Source of the DNA: Opitutaceae bacterium TAV5
Lineage (GTDB): Bacteria > Verrucomicrobiota > Verrucomicrobiia > Opitutales > Opitutaceae
NCBI GenBank assembly: GCA_000242935.3
Contig: CP007053.1
Location: 2,341,001 to 2,405,000 of the forward strand
Direction: 5' to 3'
DNA length: 64,000 nucleotides
The notes beneath the pieces were generated by a model that searched no databases, was not told the DNA's origin, and worked only from the letters and a program-made list of their open reading frames with translations. Of this stretch, positions 34,533-42,877 are shown piece after piece (within the stretch, counting starts at the first letter, position 1; every line of letters begins with the position of its first letter). A program made the translations under genes and the position numbers.

Positions 34533-34607
34533 TTGCGCAAAGATCGCCAAGGACGCGAAGGAAATAACCGGCAACCCTTTGCGCGCTTTGCGGCCTTTGT
34601 GCAAAAA
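34533..34607. repeat. Intergenic palindrome, family 2 (CAAAG-type)
   Basis: Left arm 34533-34561 (CTTGCGCAAAGATCGCCAAG...) and right arm 34576-34607 are imperfect reverse complements. The same kind of element, with shared outer bases AAAAATCCGGAAGC.../GCCTTCGGATTTTT, occurs at 46381-46471. It stands between the small membrane protein and the MFS gene. It looks like a dispersed palindrome and does not encode a protein. Confidence 0.7.
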
Positions 34608-34781
34608 TCCGGAAGCTTCGGGGCTTTGGTATAATTCCCACCCGTTTCGACCGGTGTAATCCGCCGTAAACTACAGAAACCGCGGGCTGCCGGTGCTACA
34701 CCCTGACCGGAGACCAGGCATCATCGCGCTTGCGAACGGAGGGCAGGCGGGAAAATTTTGTCCCTTTTTCGTTTTCAATCC

Positions 34782-35984
34782 ATGACCATTTCCAGGCAAC
34801 CGCTCCGCGAGGGCGCCGGCATTCCGGCCTCGCTGGTGTTTCTCCTCGCCTTCGCGGCGGGCGCTACTGTCGCCAACATCTATTACAGCCAGCCGCTGCT
34901 CAACGAGATCGCCGGAGCGTTCGGCACGAGCGTGGCGGCCACCGGCGTCATCACCGTGGCCACGCAACTCGGCTACGCGAGCGGACTGCTCCTCATCGTG
35001 CCGCTGGGCGACACCTTCGAGCGGCGGCGGCTGATCGTCTCGTCGATCCTCGCCACGGCCGGGGCGTTGCTGGCGGCGGCGTTTTCACCGACGCTGCACG
35101 TGCTCGTCGCGCTCAGTTACCTGCTCGGGCTGGCATGCGTGTCGCCACAACTGATCGTGCCGTATGCGGCCACGTTTGCGGCGCCGGAGCGGCGCGGACG
35201 TGTGGTGGGCACGGTCATGGGCGGGCTGCTCGTGGGCATCCTCGTGTCGCGCTCGGTGAGCGGGATCGTCGGCGCGCATCTCGGCTGGCAGGGCATGTAC
35301 TTCATCGGCGCGGGCGCGATGGTGGCGCTCGCGGTCGGGCTGCGCTGGAAACTGCCGCCGCAACATCCGCACGAACCGGTGCGGCTGCGCGAGTTGCTGA
35401 CCTCGCTCTGGCCGATCCTGAAGCGGGAGCCGGTGCTGCAACGCCACTTGCTGATCGGAGCGGCGGGATTCGGCGCGTTCAGCGTGTTCTGGACCACGCT
35501 GTCGTTTTACCTCGCGGCGCGTCCCGAGCACTACGGCAGCGAGGTGGCGGGATTGTTCGGGCTGATCGGCGTGGCGGGCGCGCTGGTGGCGCCAGTGTCG
35601 GGGCGGTTGTCGGACCGGTTTTCCGCACGGGCGGTCAACGGGGTCGCGCTGGTCGTCATGGTGGTGTCGTTTGCGATGATGGCGCTCGCGGACCGTTCGC
35701 TGGCGTGGCTGGTGGCGGGCGTGTTTTTGATGGATGCCGGCGCGCAGGGCAGCCAGATCTCCAACCAGAGCCGCATCTACGCGCTGTCGCCCGCGCTGCG
35801 CAACCGGATCAACGCGATCTACATGGTAGGCTACTTCATCGGCGGCGCGCTCGGCTCGGCCGCCGGTTCATGGGCGCTGCAACAGGGCGGCTGGACCGGC
35901 GTTTGTCTGGCCGGCGGCGGCCTGGGAGTGTTGGGACTGGTGGCGTTGTTCCTGCCCCTTGGCGGGAACCGGCGGGAGGGGTGA
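34782..35984 (+). CDS. MFS transporter (multidrug/metabolite efflux type)
   Basis: A 400-residue major-facilitator protein with 12 helices. The family loop 2-3 motif is visible as PLGDTFERRRLI (G-x-x-x-D/E-R-R-R type), repeated in the second half as GRLSDRFSARAVNG. The N-terminal helix ANIYYSQPLLNEIAGAFG resembles the subgroup of YnfM/arabinose-efflux-type permeases. ATG 34782 is preferred over an upstream TTG at 34758. Monocistronic. Substrate not inferable. Confidence 0.88.
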   Translation: MTISRQPLREGAGIPASLVFLLAFAAGATVANIYYSQPLLNEIAGAFGTSVAATGVITVATQLGYASGLLLIVPLGDTFERRRLIVSSILATAGALLAAAFSPTLHVLVALSYLLGLACVSPQLIVPYAATFAAPERRGRVVGTVMGGLLVGILVSRSVSGIVGAHLGWQGMYFIGAGAMVALAVGLRWKLPPQHPHEPVRLRELLTSLWPILKREPVLQRHLLIGAAGFGAFSVFWTTLSFYLAARPEHYGSEVAGLFGLIGVAGALVAPVSGRLSDRFSARAVNGVALVVMVVSFAMMALADRSLAWLVAGVFLMDAGAQGSQISNQSRIYALSPALRNRINAIYMVGYFIGGALGSAAGSWALQQGGWTGVCLAGGGLGVLGLVALFLPLGGNRREG

Positions 35985-36121
35985 AGGCGGCGATCCTCCG
36001 GGCATCACATCATTTTTTGCATCGCCGCGCCGGAGGAGGTTTTGCAACGTTGCCGGTTTTCCTGCTTCGATTTCCTGCATTTTTCGGCCTTTCGTTTTTC
36101 AGCCTTCAGTCTTTTCCATCA

Positions 36122-37459
36122 ATGGCCCAGTTCCAGTCACTGCCCGGTTTTCGCGAATTTTATCCCGACGCTTTCATGCGCCGGAATCACATCTTCCGCA
36201 GGTGGCGGCAGGCGGCGCATGCGTTCGGGTTTCAGGAATACGACGCTCCGGTCCTCGAATCGCTCGATCTTTACAAGGCCAAGTCCGGCGACGAGATCGA
36301 GGCGCAGCTTTTCAGTTTCACCGACAAGGGCGGCCGCGAAGTCGCGCTCCGGCCGGAAATGACGCCCACGGTCTGCCGCCTCGTCGGCGCGAAAGCCAAC
36401 GCGCTGAAGCGTCCAATAAAATGGTTCAGCATTGGCGAATTTTACCGCTACGAGCGCGCCCAGAAGGGACGCGAGCGGGCGTTTTTCCAGCTCAATTGCG
36501 ACCTGTTCGGCGAACCCGGCCCGGAGGCCGAGATCGAACTCATCGGGTTGCTCGTGCAATGCATCCGCCAGTTCGGGCTCACCGCGGCGGATTTTTATGT
36601 GCGGCTCAGCGATCGCAATCTGTGGTTCTACTACCTGGAAGCGCTCGGCTTCTCCGACGCGCAGACACGCAGCCTGCTCGGCGCGATCGACAAATACGAA
36701 AAAATCGGGGACGACGCCTTCAAACCGTATGCCGAGGCTCACGGCGCGCTCGATCCGGCGCTGAAGGAAAAGGTCCTCGAATTTCTCGGCGTGAAAAGCC
36801 TGCCGGCGCTCGAAAAAATCCTCGCGCCGCACATCGCCGCCAACGCCGCCGCCGGCGAGAAACTCACGGCGCGTCTGGCCGACTGGCGCAAGCTGCTCGG
36901 AGGGCTCGAGGCGATGGAGCTGGGCGAATTCATCGAGGTGGATTTCGGCGTCGTGCGCGGCCTGGCCTACTACACGGGCTTCGTGTTCGAGGCGTTCGAC
37001 CGCAAGGGCGAGTTGCGCGCCATCGCGGGCGGCGGGCGTTACAACGACCTCGTCGGCAAGCTCGGCTACGGTGACCTGCCGGCCGCGGGTTTCGCCATCG
37101 GCGACGTGACGATGGCGCTGTTGCTCGAGCAGCGCGGCCTCACCCCCGCCTGGGTGCAGGCGACCGATGTCTACGTGGTGATCGGCGGCGAGGCGGAACG
37201 GCGGACGGCGTTTGGCGCGATCGGCGAACTGCGCGCGGCCGGCTACCGGGTGGAGTATCCCTTGAAAGAAGTGGCCTTCGGCAAACAGTTCAAGGCCGCC
37301 GCCGAATCGGGGGCGAAGCTCGCGCTGATTTTCGGCGGCGACGAGGTCGCGAAGGGCGTGGTCAAGATTCGCGACCTCGGCGACCGCAGCGAACATGACG
37401 TACCGCGCGAACAACTGGCCGCTACCGTGCGGGACTTTTTTACAGGCGGGCAGCGGTAG
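36122..37459 (+). CDS. hisS: Histidyl-tRNA synthetase
   Basis: A 445-residue class II aminoacyl-tRNA synthetase that charges tRNA-His with histidine. Motif 1 lies at the N-terminus (GFREFYPDAFMRRNHIF), motif 2 reads FSIGEFYRYERAQKGRERAFFQ, and the His-specific segments are GLAYYTGFVFEAF and AGGGRYNDLVGKLG. An anticodon-binding domain forms the last about 100 residues (VYVVIGGEAERR ... GVVKIRDLGDRSEHDV). Length is typical. ATG 36122 directly precedes the conserved start. Single gene. Confidence 0.94.
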   Translation: MAQFQSLPGFREFYPDAFMRRNHIFRRWRQAAHAFGFQEYDAPVLESLDLYKAKSGDEIEAQLFSFTDKGGREVALRPEMTPTVCRLVGAKANALKRPIKWFSIGEFYRYERAQKGRERAFFQLNCDLFGEPGPEAEIELIGLLVQCIRQFGLTAADFYVRLSDRNLWFYYLEALGFSDAQTRSLLGAIDKYEKIGDDAFKPYAEAHGALDPALKEKVLEFLGVKSLPALEKILAPHIAANAAAGEKLTARLADWRKLLGGLEAMELGEFIEVDFGVVRGLAYYTGFVFEAFDRKGELRAIAGGGRYNDLVGKLGYGDLPAAGFAIGDVTMALLLEQRGLTPAWVQATDVYVVIGGEAERRTAFGAIGELRAAGYRVEYPLKEVAFGKQFKAAAESGAKLALIFGGDEVAKGVVKIRDLGDRSEHDVPREQLAATVRDFFTGGQR

Positions 37460-37524
37460 CCGTCGCGCTCCCGCTCGGCAGTTTCCTACGTATCCGTTTT
37501 TTAATTACAATCCAGCGGCTTGGC

Positions 37525-39078
37525 CTACCCGCGGGCCAGCGCCGGGAACCAGCGCGGCAGCACATCGCCGGCACTGAAGGCCGCGAGTCCGAAAAATCCG
37601 GTCGCCTTCACGCAAAGCAGCACGGCCAGCATGTCCTGGTCGACGGTCTCGAAATACAGCGCGCCAAAAGCCATCAGCGAACCGAGCGCCAGCTCCACCA
37701 GGGTGATCGCGAGGAACAGGGTGCGGGTGCGCATTTTTCCCATGATGCTGCCGATATTGACGGCGCGGCCGCCCTTGGGCGTGCGCACGAATTCACCGCC
37801 GCGCTGGCACAGCCCTTCGATCACCGCCACGGTGCCGGTCACGCTCATCGCCAGACCAAACGCCATGAAAATCGGCGAGGTCAGGAACCAGAGCACGCCC
37901 TCCTTCCATTCGCGCTGCCGGAAGTACTGCGCGGTGATATAAAAGGCGACGCTGCCGGCGCCGATCACGAGCGCGATCACCGGATTGAAAAACTCCCACA
38001 GGCCCGTCGGATGTTGTCCGGCGAGGATCAGGTAAGGCACGAAACAGAGGGCGAACATCACGAGCAGCGGATGCACGAAGCCGACCAGCAGGTGGAGCGT
38101 CGCTTCCTGCTTGCTGCGCGAGGGCGCGTCGCTGCGCATGATGGTGGCGAGCTGCTTGCGCATCACCTGCATGCCGCCCTTGGTCCAGCGGCGTTGCTGC
38201 GACTTGAATGCCGTCATGCTCTCGGGGAGCTCGGAGGGCACGGCGTAGTCGGCACGGTAGATAAACTTCCAGCCGCGAAGCTGCGCGCGGTAGCTGACGT
38301 CGAGGTCCTCGGTGACCGTGTCGTCGGACCAGCCGCCCGCCTCCTCGAGCGCGCGCCGGCGCCAGATGCCCGCGGTGCCGTTGAAATTGAAAAACAACCC
38401 GGCCGCGAAACGCGCCTCCTGTTCGACCACGAAGTGCGCATCGAGAAACACGCCCTGGAAGCGGGTGAGGAGGCTGGACTTGCGGTTGGCAAATTCCCAG
38501 CGCGCCTGGACGACGCCGATCTTGCGGTCCATGAAATGCGGCATGAGTTGCTCCAGAAAATCGGGCTCCGGGCGGAAGTCGGCGTCGAAAATGGCGAAAA
38601 ACGCCGCATCGGTCAGCGCCATGCCATGCGTGAGCGCACCGGCCTTGTAGCCGTGCCGGTCAACCCGGCGGATATGCTGCATGCGGGCGGCCTGCTCCGG
38701 ATGCGCAGCCAGCCAGCGTTCGATGATGCCGGACGTCTCGTCGGTGGAATCGTCGAGAATCTGGATCACGAGCTTGCCGGAATCGTCTCGCCCCTTTCCG
38801 GCCGGATTTCCGTTCTCCCCTGCCCTGCTGCCCGCGTTGTCACCGGCAGCGCCCCAGCGGATCGCGGACACCTTCTCCAGCAGCGCCTCGACGACAAGCG
38901 GTTCATTGTAAAGCGGAAGCTGGATGCATACGCGCGGCAGCGGACCGGACAGCGGCGGCGGCACCGGCTTGCGGTGGCTGTAACGCGCGTACAGCCAGAG
39001 CATTTTCAGACGATGCAGGGCAAAAAAGAGCAGGCCTCCCAGTGTGCAGGCGTAGATGACGATAAAAAAAGATTTCAT
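37525..39078 (-). CDS. Family 2 glycosyltransferase, processive (cellulose/mannan synthase-like)
   Basis: A 517-residue inner-membrane glycosyltransferase. The catalytic set is complete: LDD at 108-110, DAD at 165-167, TED at 256-258, and QQRRW at 294-298, the QxxRW signature of processive beta-glycan synthases. One helix precedes and about four follow the catalytic domain. The body resembles beta-mannan/cellulose synthase-like A proteins. An Ala/Gly-rich insertion at about 77-100 is unusual. It lies alone between hisS and a LysR gene, without BcsB/C-type partners, so the product and its export route are unclear. Confidence 0.85.
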   Translation of the reverse strand: MKSFFIVIYACTLGGLLFFALHRLKMLWLYARYSHRKPVPPPLSGPLPRVCIQLPLYNEPLVVEALLEKVSAIRWGAAGDNAGSRAGENGNPAGKGRDDSGKLVIQILDDSTDETSGIIERWLAAHPEQAARMQHIRRVDRHGYKAGALTHGMALTDAAFFAIFDADFRPEPDFLEQLMPHFMDRKIGVVQARWEFANRKSSLLTRFQGVFLDAHFVVEQEARFAAGLFFNFNGTAGIWRRRALEEAGGWSDDTVTEDLDVSYRAQLRGWKFIYRADYAVPSELPESMTAFKSQQRRWTKGGMQVMRKQLATIMRSDAPSRSKQEATLHLLVGFVHPLLVMFALCFVPYLILAGQHPTGLWEFFNPVIALVIGAGSVAFYITAQYFRQREWKEGVLWFLTSPIFMAFGLAMSVTGTVAVIEGLCQRGGEFVRTPKGGRAVNIGSIMGKMRTRTLFLAITLVELALGSLMAFGALYFETVDQDMLAVLLCVKATGFFGLAAFSAGDVLPRWFPALARG

Positions 39079-39220
39079 GCTGACAGTGCAGCGGCACGGG
39101 AATCGCAGGTGCGGTATCTGTGGTGTCGGTGCGTGAACATTGGGGGGATGTATGTGTGGTAGTTATGCGGTTTTACCATCGGAAAACAGGGATAATGCGA
39201 CGCCTTTGCGCGTCAGGACA

Positions 39221-40123
39221 TCAACCCGGCTCCTGGGTAAGAGCGAGATCCATCCCGAGTGTTTCGATAAATTTTTTCATAGCAGGCGTCAGCACGCGTC
39301 CCTTGCGGTGCAGGATCGCGAGCGGACGGGAAAAATCCTTCCCCTTGAGGTTGAGCACCGAAAGCGTTCCCTGCCGGGCTTCCTGTGTGACAGTGGCAAA
39401 CGGCACGATGGCCACGCCGTGATCGATCTCGACCGCGCGTTTCACCGTTTCGATGTTGTCGAATTCCATCACCGGATCGATTTCCAGCCGGTGTTCGCGG
39501 AAGATCGTGTCGATGGCCTTGCGCGTCGGGATATCCGGATCGAATCCGATGAATTTCTGCTCCGCCAGTTCGCGCACGGAAACCTCGCCGGCATGGGCCA
39601 GGGGGTGGTTGGGATGCGTGATGAGCACAAGCCGGTCGTTGCGGAACGGGATGATCTCGATCGCGCGCTGCCGCTGCGGAAAGGCGACCAGCCCGAAATC
39701 GACCGAGTTGTGCAGGATGTCGTCGTAAACGAGATTGGAGCGCCGGTATTCCACGCGGATGTTGACCGCCGGATAATCGTGGAGGAACCGCTTGATGAAC
39801 GGCGGCAACTCGTGCAAGCCGATCGAGTAGATGGTGGAGATGCGGATCGTGCCGCTGATGACGCGCTTGAGCTCCTGCAAATCGGAGGAGAGCCGGTCGT
39901 AGGCGTAGAGCAACTCCTTGGCGGACTCGTAAACACACTGCCCTTCGCGCGTCAGCTGGAACTGCTTTTGACTGCGGTCGATAAGCAACGCTTTGAAATG
40001 CCGCTCCATCGCACGGGCCTGCTGGCTGACAGCGGACTGGGTGATGTTGTTTATTTTTGCCGCCTTGGAAAAGCTCTTCGTCTCGACGAGGTCCGCGAAG
40101 ATTTTAAAATTCTCGATTTGCAT
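39221..40123 (-). CDS. LysR-family transcriptional regulator
   Basis: A 300-residue regulator: N-terminal winged helix (FKIFADLVETKSFSKAAKINNITQSAVSQQ) and a C-terminal substrate-binding-like domain (STIYSIGLHELPPFI ... RLVLITHPNHPLAH). Length and order are standard. The upstream gap is long (about 870 bases), with a TTAATAAG sequence 25-37 bases before its ATG that could be its promoter. The neighbour downstream is the GT2 gene in the same direction (142-base gap). Target not known. Confidence 0.88.
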   Translation of the reverse strand: MQIENFKIFADLVETKSFSKAAKINNITQSAVSQQARAMERHFKALLIDRSQKQFQLTREGQCVYESAKELLYAYDRLSSDLQELKRVISGTIRISTIYSIGLHELPPFIKRFLHDYPAVNIRVEYRRSNLVYDDILHNSVDFGLVAFPQRQRAIEIIPFRNDRLVLITHPNHPLAHAGEVSVRELAEQKFIGFDPDIPTRKAIDTIFREHRLEIDPVMEFDNIETVKRAVEIDHGVAIVPFATVTQEARQGTLSVLNLKGKDFSRPLAILHRKGRVLTPAMKKFIETLGMDLALTQEPG

Positions 40124-40414
40124 TGGCAGGTGAAAAAGTTGGATGACGACTATAACACACGCTTATTAAGTGACAAAAGAGCAAACAGCCGGAATGGGCA
40201 AAGAAATCCTCGCGCCATCGCGCCGCGGAATGAAGAAAATTACCGTCACGTTTACGACCGCTTCTCCCTCCCTGCTGTGAACTTCCCTGCCCGGCCTTGA
40301 ACACCCGTCGTCACCTCTCGCGTTCGCCGACAATCGTTTGTGTGCACGATGCAGAACGGCTTCCATTCGATCAGATATCGGATATCGTTGAATAAAAATA
40401 TCTTATACAAAAAC

Positions 40415-40800
40415 GTTAAAAACCAACCGCGAACGGGAGCAAATAAACGCGAGTTAGGAAAATACCCCGGAATCCCTTTCATTCGTGTTTATTCGCAAAG
40501 CTACCCTGAAAAATCGTGCGCGGCAGCGCATGATTTCCCTCGGTGCGGATGCGTTCCGGATTCAAACCGGGATGGCCACAAAAAACACAAAATTTCTTTC
40601 TGTCCGACGAGAATCTCCCGCGCGCTTATAAGCGCGATGGAGGATTTCATGCGCGGTGTGTTTTTTCGTGTTTTTCGTGGCCATTCTTTCGCTGTCTTCA
40701 TTCGCGTCCATGTCAGACTGTTGCTGCGCTCGGTATGCGGTTACGGTTTGGATTCTTCGGTTGCGGCTGAGCCGCCCCAGGCTCATTCGCGGTTAAAACC
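40415..40800. repeat. Composite nested palindromic element, family 2-like
   Basis: A nested set of inverted repeats in an 869-base gap without a credible gene. Outer arms: GTTAAAAACCAACCGCGAAC (40415-40434) against CATTCGCGGTTAAAACC (40784-40800). Inner pair: GCAAATAAACGCGAG (40439-40453) against CATTCGTGTTTATTCGC (40480-40496). Another pair: GGCCACAAAAAACACAAA (about 40574-40591) against TTTTTCGTGTTTTTCGTGGC (about 40662-40682). At 40621-40636 is a perfect 16-base palindrome CGCGCTTATAAGCGCG. Open frames here give low-complexity peptides such as NTKKH, a hallmark of translated repeats, and are rejected as genes. The rest of the gap (40124-40414 and 40801-40992) shows no feature except an AT-rich stretch with GATATCGGATATC. 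Confidence 0.68.
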
Positions 40801-40992
40801 GGTTCGGTTCTTCAGAAGCTCCTCCGATAAAAAATGCAACCCGAGCCGAGACGCGATTACGGTGACCGTCTGATTCCCGGGGCGCTCGAATCCGGTAGCT
40901 GAAATTTAAAATTGCCGCTCCCGCCGCCGCCCCCTCCCCTGCCCTGCGTTGGCGGACCATCCGCCACGCCGCAGCCACTATCGACAAACACC

Positions 40993-42369
40993 ATGGCCAT
41001 GCCCGATCCGATCATCACCGCAGCCTCTGCCGACACCATCGCCGCCCTCGCCACGCCGGCCGGCACCGCCGCCATTGCCCTCATCCGCATCAGCGGACCC
41101 GCTTGCGCCGACCTCGCCGTCGCCCTCTTCGGCAAACTCCCCTCCCCTCGCCTCGCCACCCACGCCGACTGCCGCGATCTCTCCGGCCAGACGCTCGACG
41201 ACGTCCTCGTCACCCGCTTCCCCGCTCCCCGTTCCTATACCGGCGAAGACAGCCTCGAAATTTCCTGCCATGGCAATCCCCTCATCGCCCGGCTCATTCT
41301 CGACGACCTCCTCCGCCGCGGCTGCCGGGCGGCTCACCCCGGCGAATTTACCCGCCGCGCGTTCCTCAACGGTCGCCTCGACCTCGCCCAGGCCGAAGCC
41401 GTCATGGACCTCATCCACGCCCGCAGCGAACGCGCCCTCGCCGCGGCCAACCGCCAGCTCCGCGGCAGCCTCGGCCGCCACCTCGCCACCCTCACCGAAG
41501 CCCTTCTCCTCGCCCTCGCCCGGATCGAAGCCTACATCGATTTTCCCGATGAAGACCTGCCGGCCGAAGACCGCGCCATCGTCGCCACCGAAATCGAAAC
41601 TGTTCTACGTGGAACAAACCGTCTCCTCGCCACTCACCGGTATGGGGAAATCCTCCGCGAAGGCATCAAGACGGTCATCATCGGTGAACCCAACGCCGGC
41701 AAAAGCTCCCTTCTGAACCGGCTTGTCGGCAGCGACCGTGCCCTGGTTTCCTCCGAACCCGGCACCACGCGTGATTTCATCGAGGAGCGTATTCTCGTCG
41801 GCCCCCATTGCCTGCGCCTGATCGATACCGCCGGCCTCAACCCGTCTCCGGCCGCTCTCGAAAAGCTCGGTATCGAAAAAACCCTCGAACGCGCCGCCGA
41901 AGCCGACCTTTTCCTCTGGGTGCAGGATGCCACCCTCCCCCCCCCCGCCCTGCCGTCCGGAATTGCCGCCCGCCTCACCTCCGGAAACACCCTCGTCCTC
42001 CGCAACAAATCCGATCTTCCCCTCTCCCTCCCGCCCCCCCCCTCCCCTGCTTTCCTTACCCTTCCCGTATCCGCCCTTACCGGCGCCGGCCTCGACGAGC
42101 TCAGCGCAAGCATTGCCGGCCTTGCCGACTCCCTCGCGCCCGACGCCGGCGATGAACTCATCGCCGTCAACGCCCGCCATGCCGATGCCCTTCGCCGCGC
42201 CCTCGATTGCCTGGGTGAAGCTCGCCACAAACTTGCGATCGAGGGTCCCACAGAACTCCTCGCCAGCGATCTTCGCGGCGCCCTCGATGCCCTCGGCGAG
42301 ATTTCCGGCAAGATCGACAACGAACGCATGCTCGATCACCTTTTCGCCACCTTCTGCATCGGGAAGTAG
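40993..42369 (+). CDS. mnmE: tRNA modification GTPase MnmE
   Basis: A 458-residue GTPase that with MnmG makes the 5-carboxymethylaminomethyl modification at wobble uridine of tRNAs. The N-terminal folate-binding domain is followed by a helical domain and an inserted G domain with GEPNAGKSS (231-239, G1), DTAG (278-281, G3) and NKSD (338-341, G4). It ends in FCIGK, the conserved C-terminal tail with its Cys. I start at ATG 40993 (MAMPDP); the longer frame adds a proline-rich non-conserved leader. Normally mnmG follows directly; here a 0.5-kb insertion separates them. Confidence 0.94.
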   Translation: MAMPDPIITAASADTIAALATPAGTAAIALIRISGPACADLAVALFGKLPSPRLATHADCRDLSGQTLDDVLVTRFPAPRSYTGEDSLEISCHGNPLIARLILDDLLRRGCRAAHPGEFTRRAFLNGRLDLAQAEAVMDLIHARSERALAAANRQLRGSLGRHLATLTEALLLALARIEAYIDFPDEDLPAEDRAIVATEIETVLRGTNRLLATHRYGEILREGIKTVIIGEPNAGKSSLLNRLVGSDRALVSSEPGTTRDFIEERILVGPHCLRLIDTAGLNPSPAALEKLGIEKTLERAAEADLFLWVQDATLPPPALPSGIAARLTSGNTLVLRNKSDLPLSLPPPPSPAFLTLPVSALTGAGLDELSASIAGLADSLAPDAGDELIAVNARHADALRRALDCLGEARHKLAIEGPTELLASDLRGALDALGEISGKIDNERMLDHLFATFCIGK

Positions 42370-42387
42370 GCGGGCACCAAAGCAAAA

Positions 42388-42858
42388 TTTTAACCACTCA
42401 TGCACACTAATGGACACTGATCATCAGGAATCAGAGCTATATCAGCAAGAAGGCTATAACTTCATGGCAGCATGCTTTGAGGTTCACAACACGTTGGGAG
42501 TGGTTTCCTTGAAGAAGTTTATCAGGAAAGCCTGGAAATGGAGCTCACTGACCGAGGTATTCCCTTCGTGTCCAAACCCCGGCTCCAGCTTTACGACAAA
42601 GACCGTCCACTCAAAAAATACTACGAGGCTGACCTGATCATTCATCGGCGAAATTCTGGTGGAACTCAAAGCCGTCAAAAAGCTCCTGCCCGAACACGAC
42701 GCCCAGCTCATCAACTACCTGAAAGCAACCCACAAACATGTCGGTTATCTCGTCAATTTTTGCCCGTTCCCGCGTCTCGAATGGAAGCGCCTCGTTCACT
42801 GATCTCCTCTCGCTCTCCAGTCCTATTAGTGTCCATTAGTGTGCATGAGTGGTTAAAA
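42388..42858. repeat. 33-base inverted repeats flanking a GxxExxY pseudogene
   Basis: Arm 1 (42388-42420, TTTTAACCACTCATGCACAC...) and arm 2 (42826-42858) are reverse complements over 33 bases with one mismatch. They enclose a 393-base pseudogene and sit between mnmE and mnmG. Part of arm 1 overlaps the start of the enclosed frame. The structure resembles a small non-autonomous insertion. Confidence 0.85.
42410..42802 (+). pseudogene. GxxExxY-family protein (nuclease-fold-like), two frameshifts
   Basis: The complete length of a GxxExxY protein can be read, but in three frames. It starts at ATG 42410 (MDTDHQESELYQQEGY...EVHNTLG). A missing base near 42498 shifts to the frame with GFLEEVYQESLEMELTDRG, which carries the namesake G-x-x-E-x-x-Y as GFLEEVY. 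An extra base near 42648 shifts to GEILVELKAVKKLLPEH ... VGYLVNFCPFPRLEWKR, ending at TGA 42802. The acidic and ELKAV residues typical of a PD-(D/E)XK-like core are all preserved. It is thus recently inactivated, or the shifts are sequencing errors. It is flanked by inverted repeats. Confidence 0.82.
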
Positions 42859-42877
42859 ATCCTCCCTGTTTTCCTCC

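Noticed and set aside
32224-34641. An 805-codon minus-strand frame
   Set aside because: It overlaps LacI, the mini-ExbB gene and the small membrane protein out of frame; Arg/Pro/Ala-rich composition typical of shadow frames.
36122-37459. HisZ (regulatory paralogue) instead of HisS
   Set aside because: The class II motifs and His-specific segments (GLAYYTGFVFE, anticodon domain) are complete, as in a true synthetase.
40340-40873. Open frames of 60-177 codons in the long gap before mnmE
   Set aside because: They read through nested inverted repeats and give low-complexity peptides; no ribosome site or conserved motif.
42388-42858. A CRISPR-like or full IS interpretation of the inverted repeats
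   Set aside because: Only two arms, no transposase frame; the enclosed gene is a GxxExxY protein. A small non-autonomous insertion fits better.
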